From the NCBI GenBank assembly GCA_049194865.1, contig JBLZWL010000050.1:83890-147889 (forward strand): 64,000 nucleotides of DNA, written 5' to 3'. Both the position numbers and the translations under genes were made by a program. The stretch comes from Myxococcus terminator_A. Its GTDB lineage: Bacteria > Myxococcota > Myxococcia > Myxococcales > Myxococcaceae. How positions within the stretch are numbered: the stretch's first letter is position 1; each line of letters starts with the position of its first letter. Shown here in pieces: positions 34,120 to 42,309 of the stretch. The notes beneath the pieces were generated by a model. It was not told the DNA's origin. It did not search any database and saw nothing but the letters and a program-made list of their open reading frames with translations.

Positions 34120-36915
34120 CTAGTTGCGCACGCGCAGCAGCAGCTCGGCCTGCATCGGGCTGCGACGGCTGGTCGCAGTGCCGAAGCGGTTGTTCGTGGG
34201 GCGGTACTGCTCCTGCACGAAGGTGACGTCGCTGTTGTTCAGCACGTTGAACATGATGAGCGTGAGCTCCATCTTGGTCTCCTTCGTCTTCACGAGGCGG
34301 TTCAGGTCGTAGCGGGCCTGGACATCGAACAGGAACTGGCTCGGCTGGCGCAGCTCGGAGACGGCCGACGGGTCGTTGAAGTCCGGCTGGCCGGTGTTGG
34401 TGTTGGAGGAGTGGCCGGTGCCGCGGTCCGAGCGGGACACACGCTGCCGGTCCACGGTGCCTTCCGTGAACATCCACATGGGCGCGCCGGTGCGGTAGTT
34501 GAACCGCACGCCGAAATCGAGCCCGAACTGGGTGGTGTACCCGATGGCGCCCTTGAGGGTGTGGCGGATGTCCTCCGGCGACGGACCCTCGAAGAAGCGC
34601 TTGAAGCGCGGATTCACGCCGTAGCCGTCGAAGTAGTCACCCACCGTGCCGTTGCTGTAGGCGAGCGTGTAGCTGGCGAGCAGGTCCCACGGGCCCGTCT
34701 TGCCCTGCGCCCACAGGTCCATGCCCTTGTAGTCGCGCCAGGCGTCGTCCGGGTTGTGGATCTTCACGATGGTGTGGTTCACCCCGTCCACGTAGTCCAC
34801 CACGCGCGTGCCGGACGGGTCCCAGATGCGGTTCATCTCCTCGTCCACCCACATGTTGGCGTACTTGCGGTAGGTGAGGTCGAGGCCGATGACCGAGCCC
34901 TCGGTGATGGCGTGGTGCAGGCCGAGCGCGAGCTCGTCCACGTGCGGCGGCGTGTGGCTCGTCTTGTCGAAGTAGCGGCCGGAGGCCCCACCCGACACGA
35001 CGCACTGGGGGTTGCCGACGGTGTCCGGGGCACAGTCCGCGAAGGCGCCACCGGCGAAGGCGGACCGCACCGTGAGCAGCTCCGGGTTGGCGTGCTGCGC
35101 GATGAAGACGTCGCCCACTTCGTTGGAGCGGCCGTAGTGCGCCTTGATGAGCGTGGTGCGGGTGCCGAACATGTCGTAGGTGGCGGACAGACGCGGGCCC
35201 ACGCCCACCAGGTTGGTGATGAACTGGTTGTTGTCGCCGTACAGGCGGCCCACGTCCGCGCGGATGCCCGCGACCAGGGTGAGGTGGCGGTTGACGTTCC
35301 AGCGGTCCTGGAGGAAGGCGCTGGAGATGAGGGTGCCGGCCTCGGTGGTCAGCGGGGCCTGCACGCCGTCGGTGTTGTAGAAGTCGAGCCGCTCGTTGCA
35401 GAACGCGAACGTCGCCGGGTCCTCGGGGTTGCACTCCCCGTTGCGGTCATTGAAGCGCTGGTTGCCAATCACCTGCGACGTCTTGTCGCCGCTCAGGTAG
35501 CTGAACTGCAGACCCGCCTTCATCTGGTGGTTCTTGACCTTGAAGAGCAGCGTCGGGTCGAACTGGTAACGCATGCGCTTCTCCGTCACGAGGTTGCCCA
35601 CCTCGTTGCGCAGCGCACCGGCGTTCCGGTACGTGATGCTGTTGTAGATGTGGGCGATGTCCTGCGAGTCCTCGTCCATGGGACCCTGCCAGATGTCCTT
35701 GTAGGTGGTGCCCGTCTGGAGCTGGAAGAGGACGTTGTCGGAGATGCTGCGGTCGTAGTTGACGATGGCGAAGAAGCCGCCGCGGTCGATCTGCGTCTCC
35801 GCCTCCGGGGCGACGAACGTCGTGGCGACCTGGTTGGTGATGGTGTTGTTGTCGTAGTTGAACGCCAGGGACAGGCGGTCCTTCGGCGTGGGCTGCCAGG
35901 TGAGCTTCAGGCGGGCCAGGCGCGTCTGCGTGTCCGTCGTGCGGCTCTCCTCACCCAGCGGCGTGTCGCGCTTGGAGAAGTTCCACTGGCCGGAGACGTA
36001 GAACCACAGCTTGTCCTTGATGATGGGGCCGCCCACGCCCACCAGCGGGCTGTAGAAGGCCGTCTCCGACAGCGGCACCTCGTTCTGCGTGTAGTTGGCC
36101 ACGTTGGGGTTCTGGTTGGCCGCACCCCGGTACTTCGCGTTGGCCCACGCCGGCGAGAGAATCATCGTCACGTCGTAGGTGAACTTGTTGGAGCCGCTCT
36201 TGCTGACGACGTTCTGGACGAGGCCCAGCGAGTTGTACTGGGCGTCCAGGCCGCCGGTCATGACCTCGAAGTTCTCCACCGCGTAGAAGCTCATCGGCGA
36301 GCTGATGCTGCCGTCCACCACGTCGGACGTGTCCATGCCGTCGATGAAGAACTTGCCGTAGCGCGACAGGCCGGCGCGCAGGCTGGGCGCGTTGCCGTTG
36401 CCCACGCCCGCGACGAGCTGGGGCATGGCCTGCACCTGCGTGAAGACGGGAGACGTGGCCGCCTTCTCCGCGTTCATCACCGCGCCCATCTGCGCGGAGT
36501 CCGGGTTGATGATGGGGTTGACCTTCTCGATGATTTCGTAGGTGGCCACCGCCGTCTGCTCGGTGAACACCTCCAGCTTCACGTCCACCTGCGTGGCCTG
36601 GCCGAGCAGGACGATGATGCCCCCCTTCTTGATGGGGGCGAAGCCCGGGACGTTGACCTCGAGGACGTAGCCCTCGCCCGGAGGCAGGGTGGCGAACTCG
36701 AAGCGGCCGTCCTCGCCGCTGGTGCGCGACTGGGGCTGCAGCAGCGCCGGGCCGCTCACGGTGAGGGGCACCTCGGCGAGCGGCGCGCCCGTCGGGTCAT
36801 AGACGTAGCCGGCCATGCGGCCGTAGTTCTGGCCCGCGGCGAGGGCGGAGACGGGGAGGGCCGCGACGAGCGCGAGCAGCAGCAGCGCGCCGCCCCGGAA
36901 GAAAGGCGTCTTCAT
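34120..36915 (-). CDS. TonB-dependent (Oar-like) outer-membrane receptor
   Basis: This 931-aa protein has a signal peptide (ending VSALAAG), an N-terminal carboxypeptidase-regulatory-like domain (GYVYDPTGAPLAEVPLTV, DGRFEFATLPPGEGYVLEV), a plug (GLSRYGKFFIDGMDTSDVVD, VMTGGLDAQYNSLG) and a large beta-barrel to the end. This is the layout of Oar-type receptors of myxobacteria. I chose the ATG at 36915, which begins the signal peptide; 40 upstream in-frame codons overlap the lipoprotein gene. It follows a lipoprotein gene by 29 bp, so they form an operon, and a tonB-like gene diverges upstream. The substrate is unknown. Confidence 0.93.
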   Translation of the reverse strand: MKTPFFRGGALLLLALVAALPVSALAAGQNYGRMAGYVYDPTGAPLAEVPLTVSGPALLQPQSRTSGEDGRFEFATLPPGEGYVLEVNVPGFAPIKKGGIIVLLGQATQVDVKLEVFTEQTAVATYEIIEKVNPIINPDSAQMGAVMNAEKAATSPVFTQVQAMPQLVAGVGNGNAPSLRAGLSRYGKFFIDGMDTSDVVDGSISSPMSFYAVENFEVMTGGLDAQYNSLGLVQNVVSKSGSNKFTYDVTMILSPAWANAKYRGAANQNPNVANYTQNEVPLSETAFYSPLVGVGGPIIKDKLWFYVSGQWNFSKRDTPLGEESRTTDTQTRLARLKLTWQPTPKDRLSLAFNYDNNTITNQVATTFVAPEAETQIDRGGFFAIVNYDRSISDNVLFQLQTGTTYKDIWQGPMDEDSQDIAHIYNSITYRNAGALRNEVGNLVTEKRMRYQFDPTLLFKVKNHQMKAGLQFSYLSGDKTSQVIGNQRFNDRNGECNPEDPATFAFCNERLDFYNTDGVQAPLTTEAGTLISSAFLQDRWNVNRHLTLVAGIRADVGRLYGDNNQFITNLVGVGPRLSATYDMFGTRTTLIKAHYGRSNEVGDVFIAQHANPELLTVRSAFAGGAFADCAPDTVGNPQCVVSGGASGRYFDKTSHTPPHVDELALGLHHAITEGSVIGLDLTYRKYANMWVDEEMNRIWDPSGTRVVDYVDGVNHTIVKIHNPDDAWRDYKGMDLWAQGKTGPWDLLASYTLAYSNGTVGDYFDGYGVNPRFKRFFEGPSPEDIRHTLKGAIGYTTQFGLDFGVRFNYRTGAPMWMFTEGTVDRQRVSRSDRGTGHSSNTNTGQPDFNDPSAVSELRQPSQFLFDVQARYDLNRLVKTKETKMELTLIMFNVLNNSDVTFVQEQYRPTNNRFGTATSRRSPMQAELLLRVRN

Positions 36916-36944
36916 GGAAGGGCTCTGGGGAGAAAGGGGGGTGC

Positions 36945-37913
36945 TCACAGGGTGCTCCCCACGACGAAGAGCACGCCGGCGTACCGGGTGACGGTGGTGA
37001 GGTTGAGCTCGGTCTCCGCGCAGGCGTCGACGCACAGACCGGTGTAGCTGGAGGCGGGCTTGGCCGTCGTCGCGGTGAAGGTGCGCAGGCGCACCACCGG
37101 AGACCAGCCTTCCTCGCCGGGGAGGGCGGAGAACAGGTACACGGGCGTCTCCGTGGCGGGCGCGCCCGTGGGCGGGCTCACCAGGACGCCGTCCATGGTC
37201 ACCACGTTGCCGGTCTCATCCACCCGAACGGGGCCGCCGTCCAGGTAGGCCAGCTGCAGGCCGCGGTACCAGCCGCCCTGGGCGGTGAACTCGGAGCCGG
37301 TGCGCAGCGGGTTGAGCTGCGCGGACACGTCGATGATGGCGCGCAGGGAGATGCTCGTGGCCTCCTCGGCGGCGCCGCCAAAGGAGCCCTTGGTGAGCGA
37401 GGCCAGGTCCTTGATGGCGTTGCACTGCTGGGCGCCCGTGCCCGTCCAGCGCGTCACCTTCGACAGGGGCAGCACGGGGGGCGTGGTGTTGCCGGTGACG
37501 GTCAGCGGCAGCGTGGCGAAGACGGGCCACTGCACCGTCTCCGGGAAGCTGTCGAGGCGGAAGTCGAAGTCCGCCTTGCCCGTCTTGCAGCCGTCCACGA
37601 AGTCGTACGACGTGGCCACCACCCTGCTGGACGGCAGGAAGGGGCGCCCGGCCTCGTCCACGGGGACGCCCGAGTTGGTGAGCACGCCTCGGTCGTCCTT
37701 GCGCTCGGTGGCGACCTGTCCCAGGTTGTAGAAGGGCACGCTGGTGCCCTTCACCTTGGCCGCCGCGGGGCGGTAGATGCCGCTGGTAGGCCTGAACTTC
37801 GAGTCGAGGTTCGTGGCGTCGATGACTCCCTGGTACTTGTCACCGACCTCCTCGTTCGACTCACCACACGCCACAACACTCAGGGCAGCCGCGAGCCCGA
37901 GTGCGCACTTCAT
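36945..37913 (-). CDS. lipoprotein co-transcribed with the TonB-dependent receptor
   Basis: This 322-aa protein starts at the ATG at 37913 with a lipoprotein signal (lipobox LSVVAC). The mature part is beta-rich and contains a few Cys; it ends with a pattern like CVDACAETELNLTTVTRYAG. I do not recognise a named domain. Placement 29 bp before the receptor start and the lipid anchor suggest an outer-membrane accessory (substrate-binding) partner, as in SusD-like pairs, although no SusD motif is visible. The gene is divergent from the tonB-like gene across a 163-bp gap that should hold both promoters. Confidence 0.85.
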   Translation of the reverse strand: MKCALGLAAALSVVACGESNEEVGDKYQGVIDATNLDSKFRPTSGIYRPAAAKVKGTSVPFYNLGQVATERKDDRGVLTNSGVPVDEAGRPFLPSSRVVATSYDFVDGCKTGKADFDFRLDSFPETVQWPVFATLPLTVTGNTTPPVLPLSKVTRWTGTGAQQCNAIKDLASLTKGSFGGAAEEATSISLRAIIDVSAQLNPLRTGSEFTAQGGWYRGLQLAYLDGGPVRVDETGNVVTMDGVLVSPPTGAPATETPVYLFSALPGEEGWSPVVRLRTFTATTAKPASSYTGLCVDACAETELNLTTVTRYAGVLFVVGSTL

Positions 37914-38076
37914 TTTTGTCTGCACGGAAAAAACCTCTGGGGATGGGACGAGGTGGCGGGCCTCTAGCACGAGTCTCAGGTCCTCAGGTATCAGTTGAGT
38001 GGCGTCCATGTGACAGGTCCGCCGTTATGCTGGGGTAGGACGATTACATCCCGAGGACTCGTTCCCGGCTTGTGGT

Positions 38077-38823
38077 ATGCCCTGGCCCAGCATGTTCGCG
38101 CAGCAAACCGACCCGCCCTCTCGCATCCTCGGCTTCGCCGCCTTCTCCGTCGCCGTACACGTCGGCATCGTGGCGGTGATGATGTTGCTGGTGAAGCCCA
38201 TCGTCCTCGAGGCGGAGCAGCCCATCGACGTGGTGCTCAACCTCGTCAAGGCCCCGCCTCCGCCGCCTCCGCCGCCCCCGCCCGCGCCGAGCAGGACGAC
38301 CCCCCGTGTGGAGAAGAAGCCCCGCACGGAGCTCCGCCAGCCCGTGGAGGTCAAGCCGATTCCGGTGGCGGAAGTCCCGGAGCCGGAGCCCGAGCCCGCG
38401 ACGCCGGAGCCCGAGGCGCCCGCTGAGGAAGGCGGCGTCGAGGGAGGCGTGGCCGGAGGTGTGGCCGGTGGCGTCGTGGGTGGAGTGGTGGGGGGCGTCG
38501 TGGGTGGGACGGTGGGTGGAACGGGCCCAGCCGAGCCGGTGAAGCCCAAGAACGTGCCGCCCTTCGTCATCCAGCGTGACGTGGTGCGCCAGACGTCGCC
38601 GCGCCTGTCCGAGGTGTTCAAGCAGTCCCACCGCGGTCAGACGCTGCAGGGCATCTACAAGGTGTGCGTCTCCACCAGCGGCAGCGTGTACGAAGTGACG
38701 CCGGTGAAGTCCGTGCCGGGCGCGGACGAGGACATCATCCAGGGACTCAAGGTGGGCTGGGAGTACAAGCCCCAGAAGGTCCCCGTGTGCTTCCTCTACA
38801 ACATCCCCATCACCATCCAGTAG
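38077..38823 (+). CDS. TonB-type energy transducer
   Basis: This 248-aa protein has an N-terminal membrane anchor (AFSVAVHVGIVAVMMLLV), a proline-rich stretch with ten consecutive Pro, a Pro/Glu spacer and a Gly/Val-rich run of about 30 residues built from GGV units. The C-terminal TonB-like domain follows (VYEVTPVKSVPGADEDI, GLKVGWEYKPQKVPVC). It would couple proton motive force to outer-membrane receptors; divergence from the receptor operon suggests that receptor as partner. No exbB or exbD is seen nearby. The glycine repeat is unusual for the spacer. ATG at 38092 is an alternative start. Confidence 0.9.
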   Translation: MPWPSMFAQQTDPPSRILGFAAFSVAVHVGIVAVMMLLVKPIVLEAEQPIDVVLNLVKAPPPPPPPPPPAPSRTTPRVEKKPRTELRQPVEVKPIPVAEVPEPEPEPATPEPEAPAEEGGVEGGVAGGVAGGVVGGVVGGVVGGTVGGTGPAEPVKPKNVPPFVIQRDVVRQTSPRLSEVFKQSHRGQTLQGIYKVCVSTSGSVYEVTPVKSVPGADEDIIQGLKVGWEYKPQKVPVCFLYNIPITIQ

Positions 38824-38832
38824 GCGCGTCGC

Positions 38833-38872
38833 CGCCTCCAGCACGCCGCGAAGCCTCGCGGCGCTGGAGGCG
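38833..38872. terminator. bidirectional terminator between tonB-like gene and next gene
   Basis: A 17-bp stem with a 2-nt bulge (CGCCTCCAGC-AC-GCCGCGA / TCGCGGCGCTGGAGGCG, 4-nt loop) lies between two convergent genes, 10 and 14 bp from their stops. Confidence 0.75.
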
Positions 38873-38886
38873 TGGCTCGCGCGGGT

Positions 38887-39828
38887 TCAGAGCTCCAGCT
38901 TGTACGCCGCGGCGATCTGCTCGATGAGGGCCTGGACGTCGGCGGGCGTGTCGGAGTCCAGCGTGACGTCCTGGGTGCGGCCCTTGACGCGGTAGGAGAC
39001 CGACGTCTCCTGGGCATCGTGCATGAACCGACGCGGCAGCGGCGCCGGGGGGATGGGCGCGAGCTTGCTCGCGGTGATGAGCAGCGACGTGAGCCGATGC
39101 ACGTCGGTGCCCGTGCTTTCACCGTCCAGCGTGGTCCTGCGCTCGAAGCGGCCGTCCGCGAAGACCTCGAGCGTGAAGGACCTCGTGTTGGGCATGCCGG
39201 GTGACTTCGAGAGCTTCAGGACGCGGTTGTTCGCGGAGGACACGTGGGCTCGCTCCGGGTGCTGGAGTTGCGAGACGCCCTCGCTCAAGCGCAGCTGGAC
39301 CAGCGGAGAGCAGCGGATGAAGTCCTTGAGCGAGCCTTCGACCACGTCGGTGCCCGCGCCGCGCTTCCAGCCGTCGATGCCCTCCAGCCGATAGAAGACC
39401 TGGTCGGTGTACCACTGCGTCTCACCGCTCCATGCGACGAGGACGCTCATGGACTGGGATTGAGGCTCTACGAGGATGTCGAGCGATTGCCGGCTGTCCA
39501 CGGGGTGGCGAAGGTAGCCCTCGAGGCTGGTGGGAAGCAGCTTCCGCAGACGCGCCGGGTCGTGCGCTGCTTGTGCCTTGAAGAACTCGCCCAGCGTGGT
39601 GGCGGGCTTCGTCTCGCGGAAGTACGGAAGGAAGACCAGCCTCGTGGCCAGCGGGTCGACGTCCTTGGGAGGCACGAGCGCGCACCGCTCGATGACGGGG
39701 TGATATTCCCGCCGCCCCATGCCTTGGGGCTTCCCGTCCGGGCCCATGTGGACATTGCTCCCTGCCTTGGGGGCGCCGCGGTCGACTTCGCGATAGAGCT
39801 CGAAGCGCACGGTCGGAGCGGTTGTCAC
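38887..39828 (-). CDS. uncharacterised protein
   Basis: This 313-aa cytoplasmic protein has no signal peptide, no membrane segment and no motif I recognise. I chose the GTG at 39828 (AAAGGTG 5 nt upstream); the upstream extension reads through non-coding-like sequence that overlaps the leader of the next gene. A central region (VDSRQSLDILVEPQSQSMSV) and a C-terminal helical tail (VQALIEQIAAAYKLEL) are the most regular parts. Third-position GC bias supports coding. It is divergent from the small exported protein gene at 40020. Confidence 0.7.
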   Translation of the reverse strand: MTTAPTVRFELYREVDRGAPKAGSNVHMGPDGKPQGMGRREYHPVIERCALVPPKDVDPLATRLVFLPYFRETKPATTLGEFFKAQAAHDPARLRKLLPTSLEGYLRHPVDSRQSLDILVEPQSQSMSVLVAWSGETQWYTDQVFYRLEGIDGWKRGAGTDVVEGSLKDFIRCSPLVQLRLSEGVSQLQHPERAHVSSANNRVLKLSKSPGMPNTRSFTLEVFADGRFERRTTLDGESTGTDVHRLTSLLITASKLAPIPPAPLPRRFMHDAQETSVSYRVKGRTQDVTLDSDTPADVQALIEQIAAAYKLEL

Positions 39829-40019
39829 GGGAACACCTTTCTTCGCAGCCCCATCAAGCAGATGAGGACCGCTGCGTGTTGGAGTCGCGGCATGCCCTGG
39901 AGTGAACCACACCAGGGCGTTTCCCACCCGCCCGAGTTCTGTCGACCCACTCCCCAAGATTCGCGACTTGCGCGAGGCTGGTCCCTCACAGCCACAGCCC
40001 ATCTCCGCAGGAGAAAGTG

Positions 40020-40376
40020 ATGCATCGTCCCTCCGCTTCGAGGAGCTCCTTCTCGCTGACCCTGGTCACCGTGCTGGTGGCGCTCGGTGTCCTGCTCGGC
40101 GCGCCGTCCGAGGAGATCAACGAGGGCAAGGCCAAGAAGGGCAACGAGTCCGGGGTCATGACCTGGACCCTCAACCGTCGGACCTATGGCGACCATGATG
40201 GCACCCTGTACCCCATTCGAGGCGACGGGGTTCACGAGCTGAACCGCGGGGCCTTCAGGGCGCTGGGGCTCTACAACGATTTCAAAGACACCCCACGTGC
40301 AAGGGAGTACATGGACAAGATGAAGCTCCCCGAGGTTGATAGGAAAGCCGGACTCAAGGCTTACAAGGCAGGCTGA
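40020..40376 (+). CDS. small exported protein of unknown function
   Basis: This 118-aa protein has an N-terminal hydrophobic segment (SFSLTLVTVLVALGVLLGAP) that is a signal peptide or membrane anchor, followed by a charged soluble domain (MTWTLNRRTYGDHDG, FRALGLYNDF). I chose the ATG at 40020 (AGGAGA 7 nt upstream), although the GTG one codon earlier is equally possible. It ends 10 bp before the next gene and is probably co-transcribed with it. I do not recognise the family. Confidence 0.7.
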   Translation: MHRPSASRSSFSLTLVTVLVALGVLLGAPSEEINEGKAKKGNESGVMTWTLNRRTYGDHDGTLYPIRGDGVHELNRGAFRALGLYNDFKDTPRAREYMDKMKLPEVDRKAGLKAYKAG

Positions 40377-40386
40377 GAGGGAAGAC

Positions 40387-40824
40387 ATGCAGCCCGAAAG
40401 TCAGGTTCTGGGATTTCTCGTCCATGGCGTCGTGAGTGAGGAGCGCCTCCTCGAGAGCATTGCCCTCGCGCTCGGCCTGCCTCCCGGCGAGGTGACGCGC
40501 TTCGACCTCGACGGCCCCTCTCTCGCGGCCGTGCTCGTGCAGATCGTGCTCCGGCCCGAGGGGTTCCGCACGGATGCCACGCTCTACGTTGATGCCTCCC
40601 GCGTCAGCGGGGGCTCCGGGCTCACCTCCGAGGAGGTGGCCACCCGGGTCTCGGCTCAGCTCGGAGAGGACGTCCTCGTCTCGCCTCCCGCGGACGACCC
40701 CGCTATCGCCGTCACCTGGTTCCTCGTCACGCCCGAGGGCAAGCGCTTCCGGGCCAGCGAGGTCTTGCTGGGCGATGAAGAGTTCTCCGTCGACATCGAC
40801 CGCGCGTCGCTCCGCCCTCTCTAG
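40387..40824 (+). CDS. uncharacterised cytoplasmic protein
   Basis: This 145-aa protein (ATG at 40387, GAGGGAAG upstream) has an alternating helix/strand pattern: LGFLVHGVVSEERLLESIAL, VLVQIVLRPEGF, VSAQLGEDVLVSPPADDPAI and WFLVTPEGKRFRASEVLLG. It looks like a small alpha/beta domain of the kind found in toxin-associated or immunity-like genes, but no family is recognised. It follows the exported protein gene by 10 bp. Function is unknown. Confidence 0.7.
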   Translation: MQPESQVLGFLVHGVVSEERLLESIALALGLPPGEVTRFDLDGPSLAAVLVQIVLRPEGFRTDATLYVDASRVSGGSGLTSEEVATRVSAQLGEDVLVSPPADDPAIAVTWFLVTPEGKRFRASEVLLGDEEFSVDIDRASLRPL

Positions 40825-40891
40825 CGCGGAGCTCGGGTGGCCCATGGCGGGGTGGTGCGAGTGCGCGCCGCCCCGTCATGAGGGAAGCGCC

Positions 40892-41998
40892 TCAGCCGCC
40901 GCAGCGGTTGAAGTTCTGGTCGACGTAGTACTGGCAGCAGCCCGCGTAGGCGCCAAGGCACGTCTGGGTGCCGAGCGCCTGGGTGGCCCACTGCGAGGCG
41001 GTGGAGTACGAGCTCGCGCAGGCGTCAGCGCACAGGGTGTTCGAGAGGGAGGAGACGCTGCCATCGATGTTGTAGCAAGTGGTGGCGTGGGCGCGGGCGT
41101 AGACGTTGCACGACTCCTGCGGGGGCGGAGGCGTGGAGGTCGTCGTGCTCCAGATGGCGCTCAGGTACACGCGGTCACTGGACGATTCGATGCCGGCCCA
41201 GCGAGAGCGCGGCCCGGTGTTCCAGGTGACCATCATGTAGTGGCGAGCCTGGAGGATGACGGCGTAGTTGATGTCCCACGAGCAGCCCTCCCACGGCCAG
41301 ATGCTGCAGGTCTTGTACTGCGTATAGAAGTACGCGGTGGAGTCGAAGCCGGCCGCGAGTCCCACGGCGCGGAAATACACCGTGCTGTCCTTCACGCCGC
41401 TGTAGGAGCCATACCAGTAGTCGGTGAGACACGTACTGCTCTGTGTCGCGGTGGTCATACAGAAGTTGTTCCGGAACCAGGTCTTGTCGCCCACCCAGTC
41501 CCAGGTGTCGTTGAGGCTCGAGGCGGAGGGGCCTCGCTCGGCGTCCAGGGCGGAGGGGCCCTCGGACATGGGCGCGTCGGCGGTGCGGCCCGCTTCCTGG
41601 GCGGCCTTTCGGGCCTGGAGATTGTGGGCCATGGCGATGCGGCCCTGAGCCTCCACGAGCGCGGCGGGCACGTCCGCGCGCTTCGCTCCGGGCACGAGGG
41701 CGAGGTAGACGTCCGCCAGCTCCTGGCGCTGGTCCTGGTCCTGGTCCTTCTTCATCATCTCCTGGAGGTGGGCCGCGTCGCTGTCCATGTGGCCCGACTC
41801 CGTGACGAAGACCTCGCCCGGGGCGGACTCGATGAAGCGCACCGAGCGGGTGTCGCTCAGCTTCAGCTCATGCAGCAGGGTGCCCTTCTCGATGGCCTGT
41901 TTCGCGGGGGCTTCGGCGGCGCCCGGTGAGCCGCAGGCGGCGAGGAGCAGGGCGCAGAGCGCGGAGGATAGCAGGGGCAGGGGGGACCGGTGGGTCAT
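40892..41998 (-). CDS. Cys-rich lipoprotein of unknown function
   Basis: This 368-aa protein has a lipoprotein signal (lipobox LLLAAC). The start at 41998 has AGGAG 10 nt upstream. Residues about 75-140 are helical and charged (MMKKDQDQDQRQELADVYLA). The middle is aromatic-rich and beta-like (WDWVGDKTWFRNNFC, YWYGSYSGVKDSTVYFRAVG). The last 90 residues hold eight or more cysteines (CLGAYAGCCQYYVDQNFNRC), implying disulphide bonds. No domain is recognised. It is divergent from the lipase gene across 311 bp. Confidence 0.8.
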   Translation of the reverse strand: MTHRSPLPLLSSALCALLLAACGSPGAAEAPAKQAIEKGTLLHELKLSDTRSVRFIESAPGEVFVTESGHMDSDAAHLQEMMKKDQDQDQRQELADVYLALVPGAKRADVPAALVEAQGRIAMAHNLQARKAAQEAGRTADAPMSEGPSALDAERGPSASSLNDTWDWVGDKTWFRNNFCMTTATQSSTCLTDYWYGSYSGVKDSTVYFRAVGLAAGFDSTAYFYTQYKTCSIWPWEGCSWDINYAVILQARHYMMVTWNTGPRSRWAGIESSSDRVYLSAIWSTTTSTPPPPQESCNVYARAHATTCYNIDGSVSSLSNTLCADACASSYSTASQWATQALGTQTCLGAYAGCCQYYVDQNFNRCGG

Positions 41999-42309
41999 GT
42001 CGGGGGACTCCTGGGTCAGGGTTGCAGCCACCTGAACGGGGAGCCCCCAAAGGCTTCGCTGGTTTCGGAATGGGGGGTGCGGTCTGAGGGGACGCGGCTG
42101 CGTCTCACCGGTACGCGCGGAGCATCCGTCCAGCGGCCCATGGCGCTGGTGACCCTCGGGAAGCCTGCATGCAACAAACCTCCGCGCCTCCATGGCACGG
42201 AACGTGAAGTGCATACGGTCGCGGAGTGCTCGTGCGCGGCCTGTTCCCGGGGGGGAGGCCGTGGTCTCGCGTCCATGCAGAGAACCAATTCCACCGGGAT
42301 GAAACTGGC
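41999..42309. other. 311-bp divergent intergenic region
   Basis: This region lies between the Cys-rich lipoprotein gene and the lipase gene and must hold both promoters. I see no hairpin, clear repeat or recognisable sigma54-type -24/-12 site in it. Confidence 0.4.

Noticed and set aside
33823..37047. Plus-strand open frame of about 1074 codons opposite the TonB-dependent receptor.
   Set aside because: Low-complexity Val/Arg/Gly/His composition without domains; the minus strand carries the receptor plug and barrel.
42180..42240. A possible sigma54 promoter (TGGCAC near 42194) upstream of the lipase gene.
   Set aside because: The distance from the GG to the following GC is 15 nt instead of the required 10, so it does not fit the -24/-12 rule.
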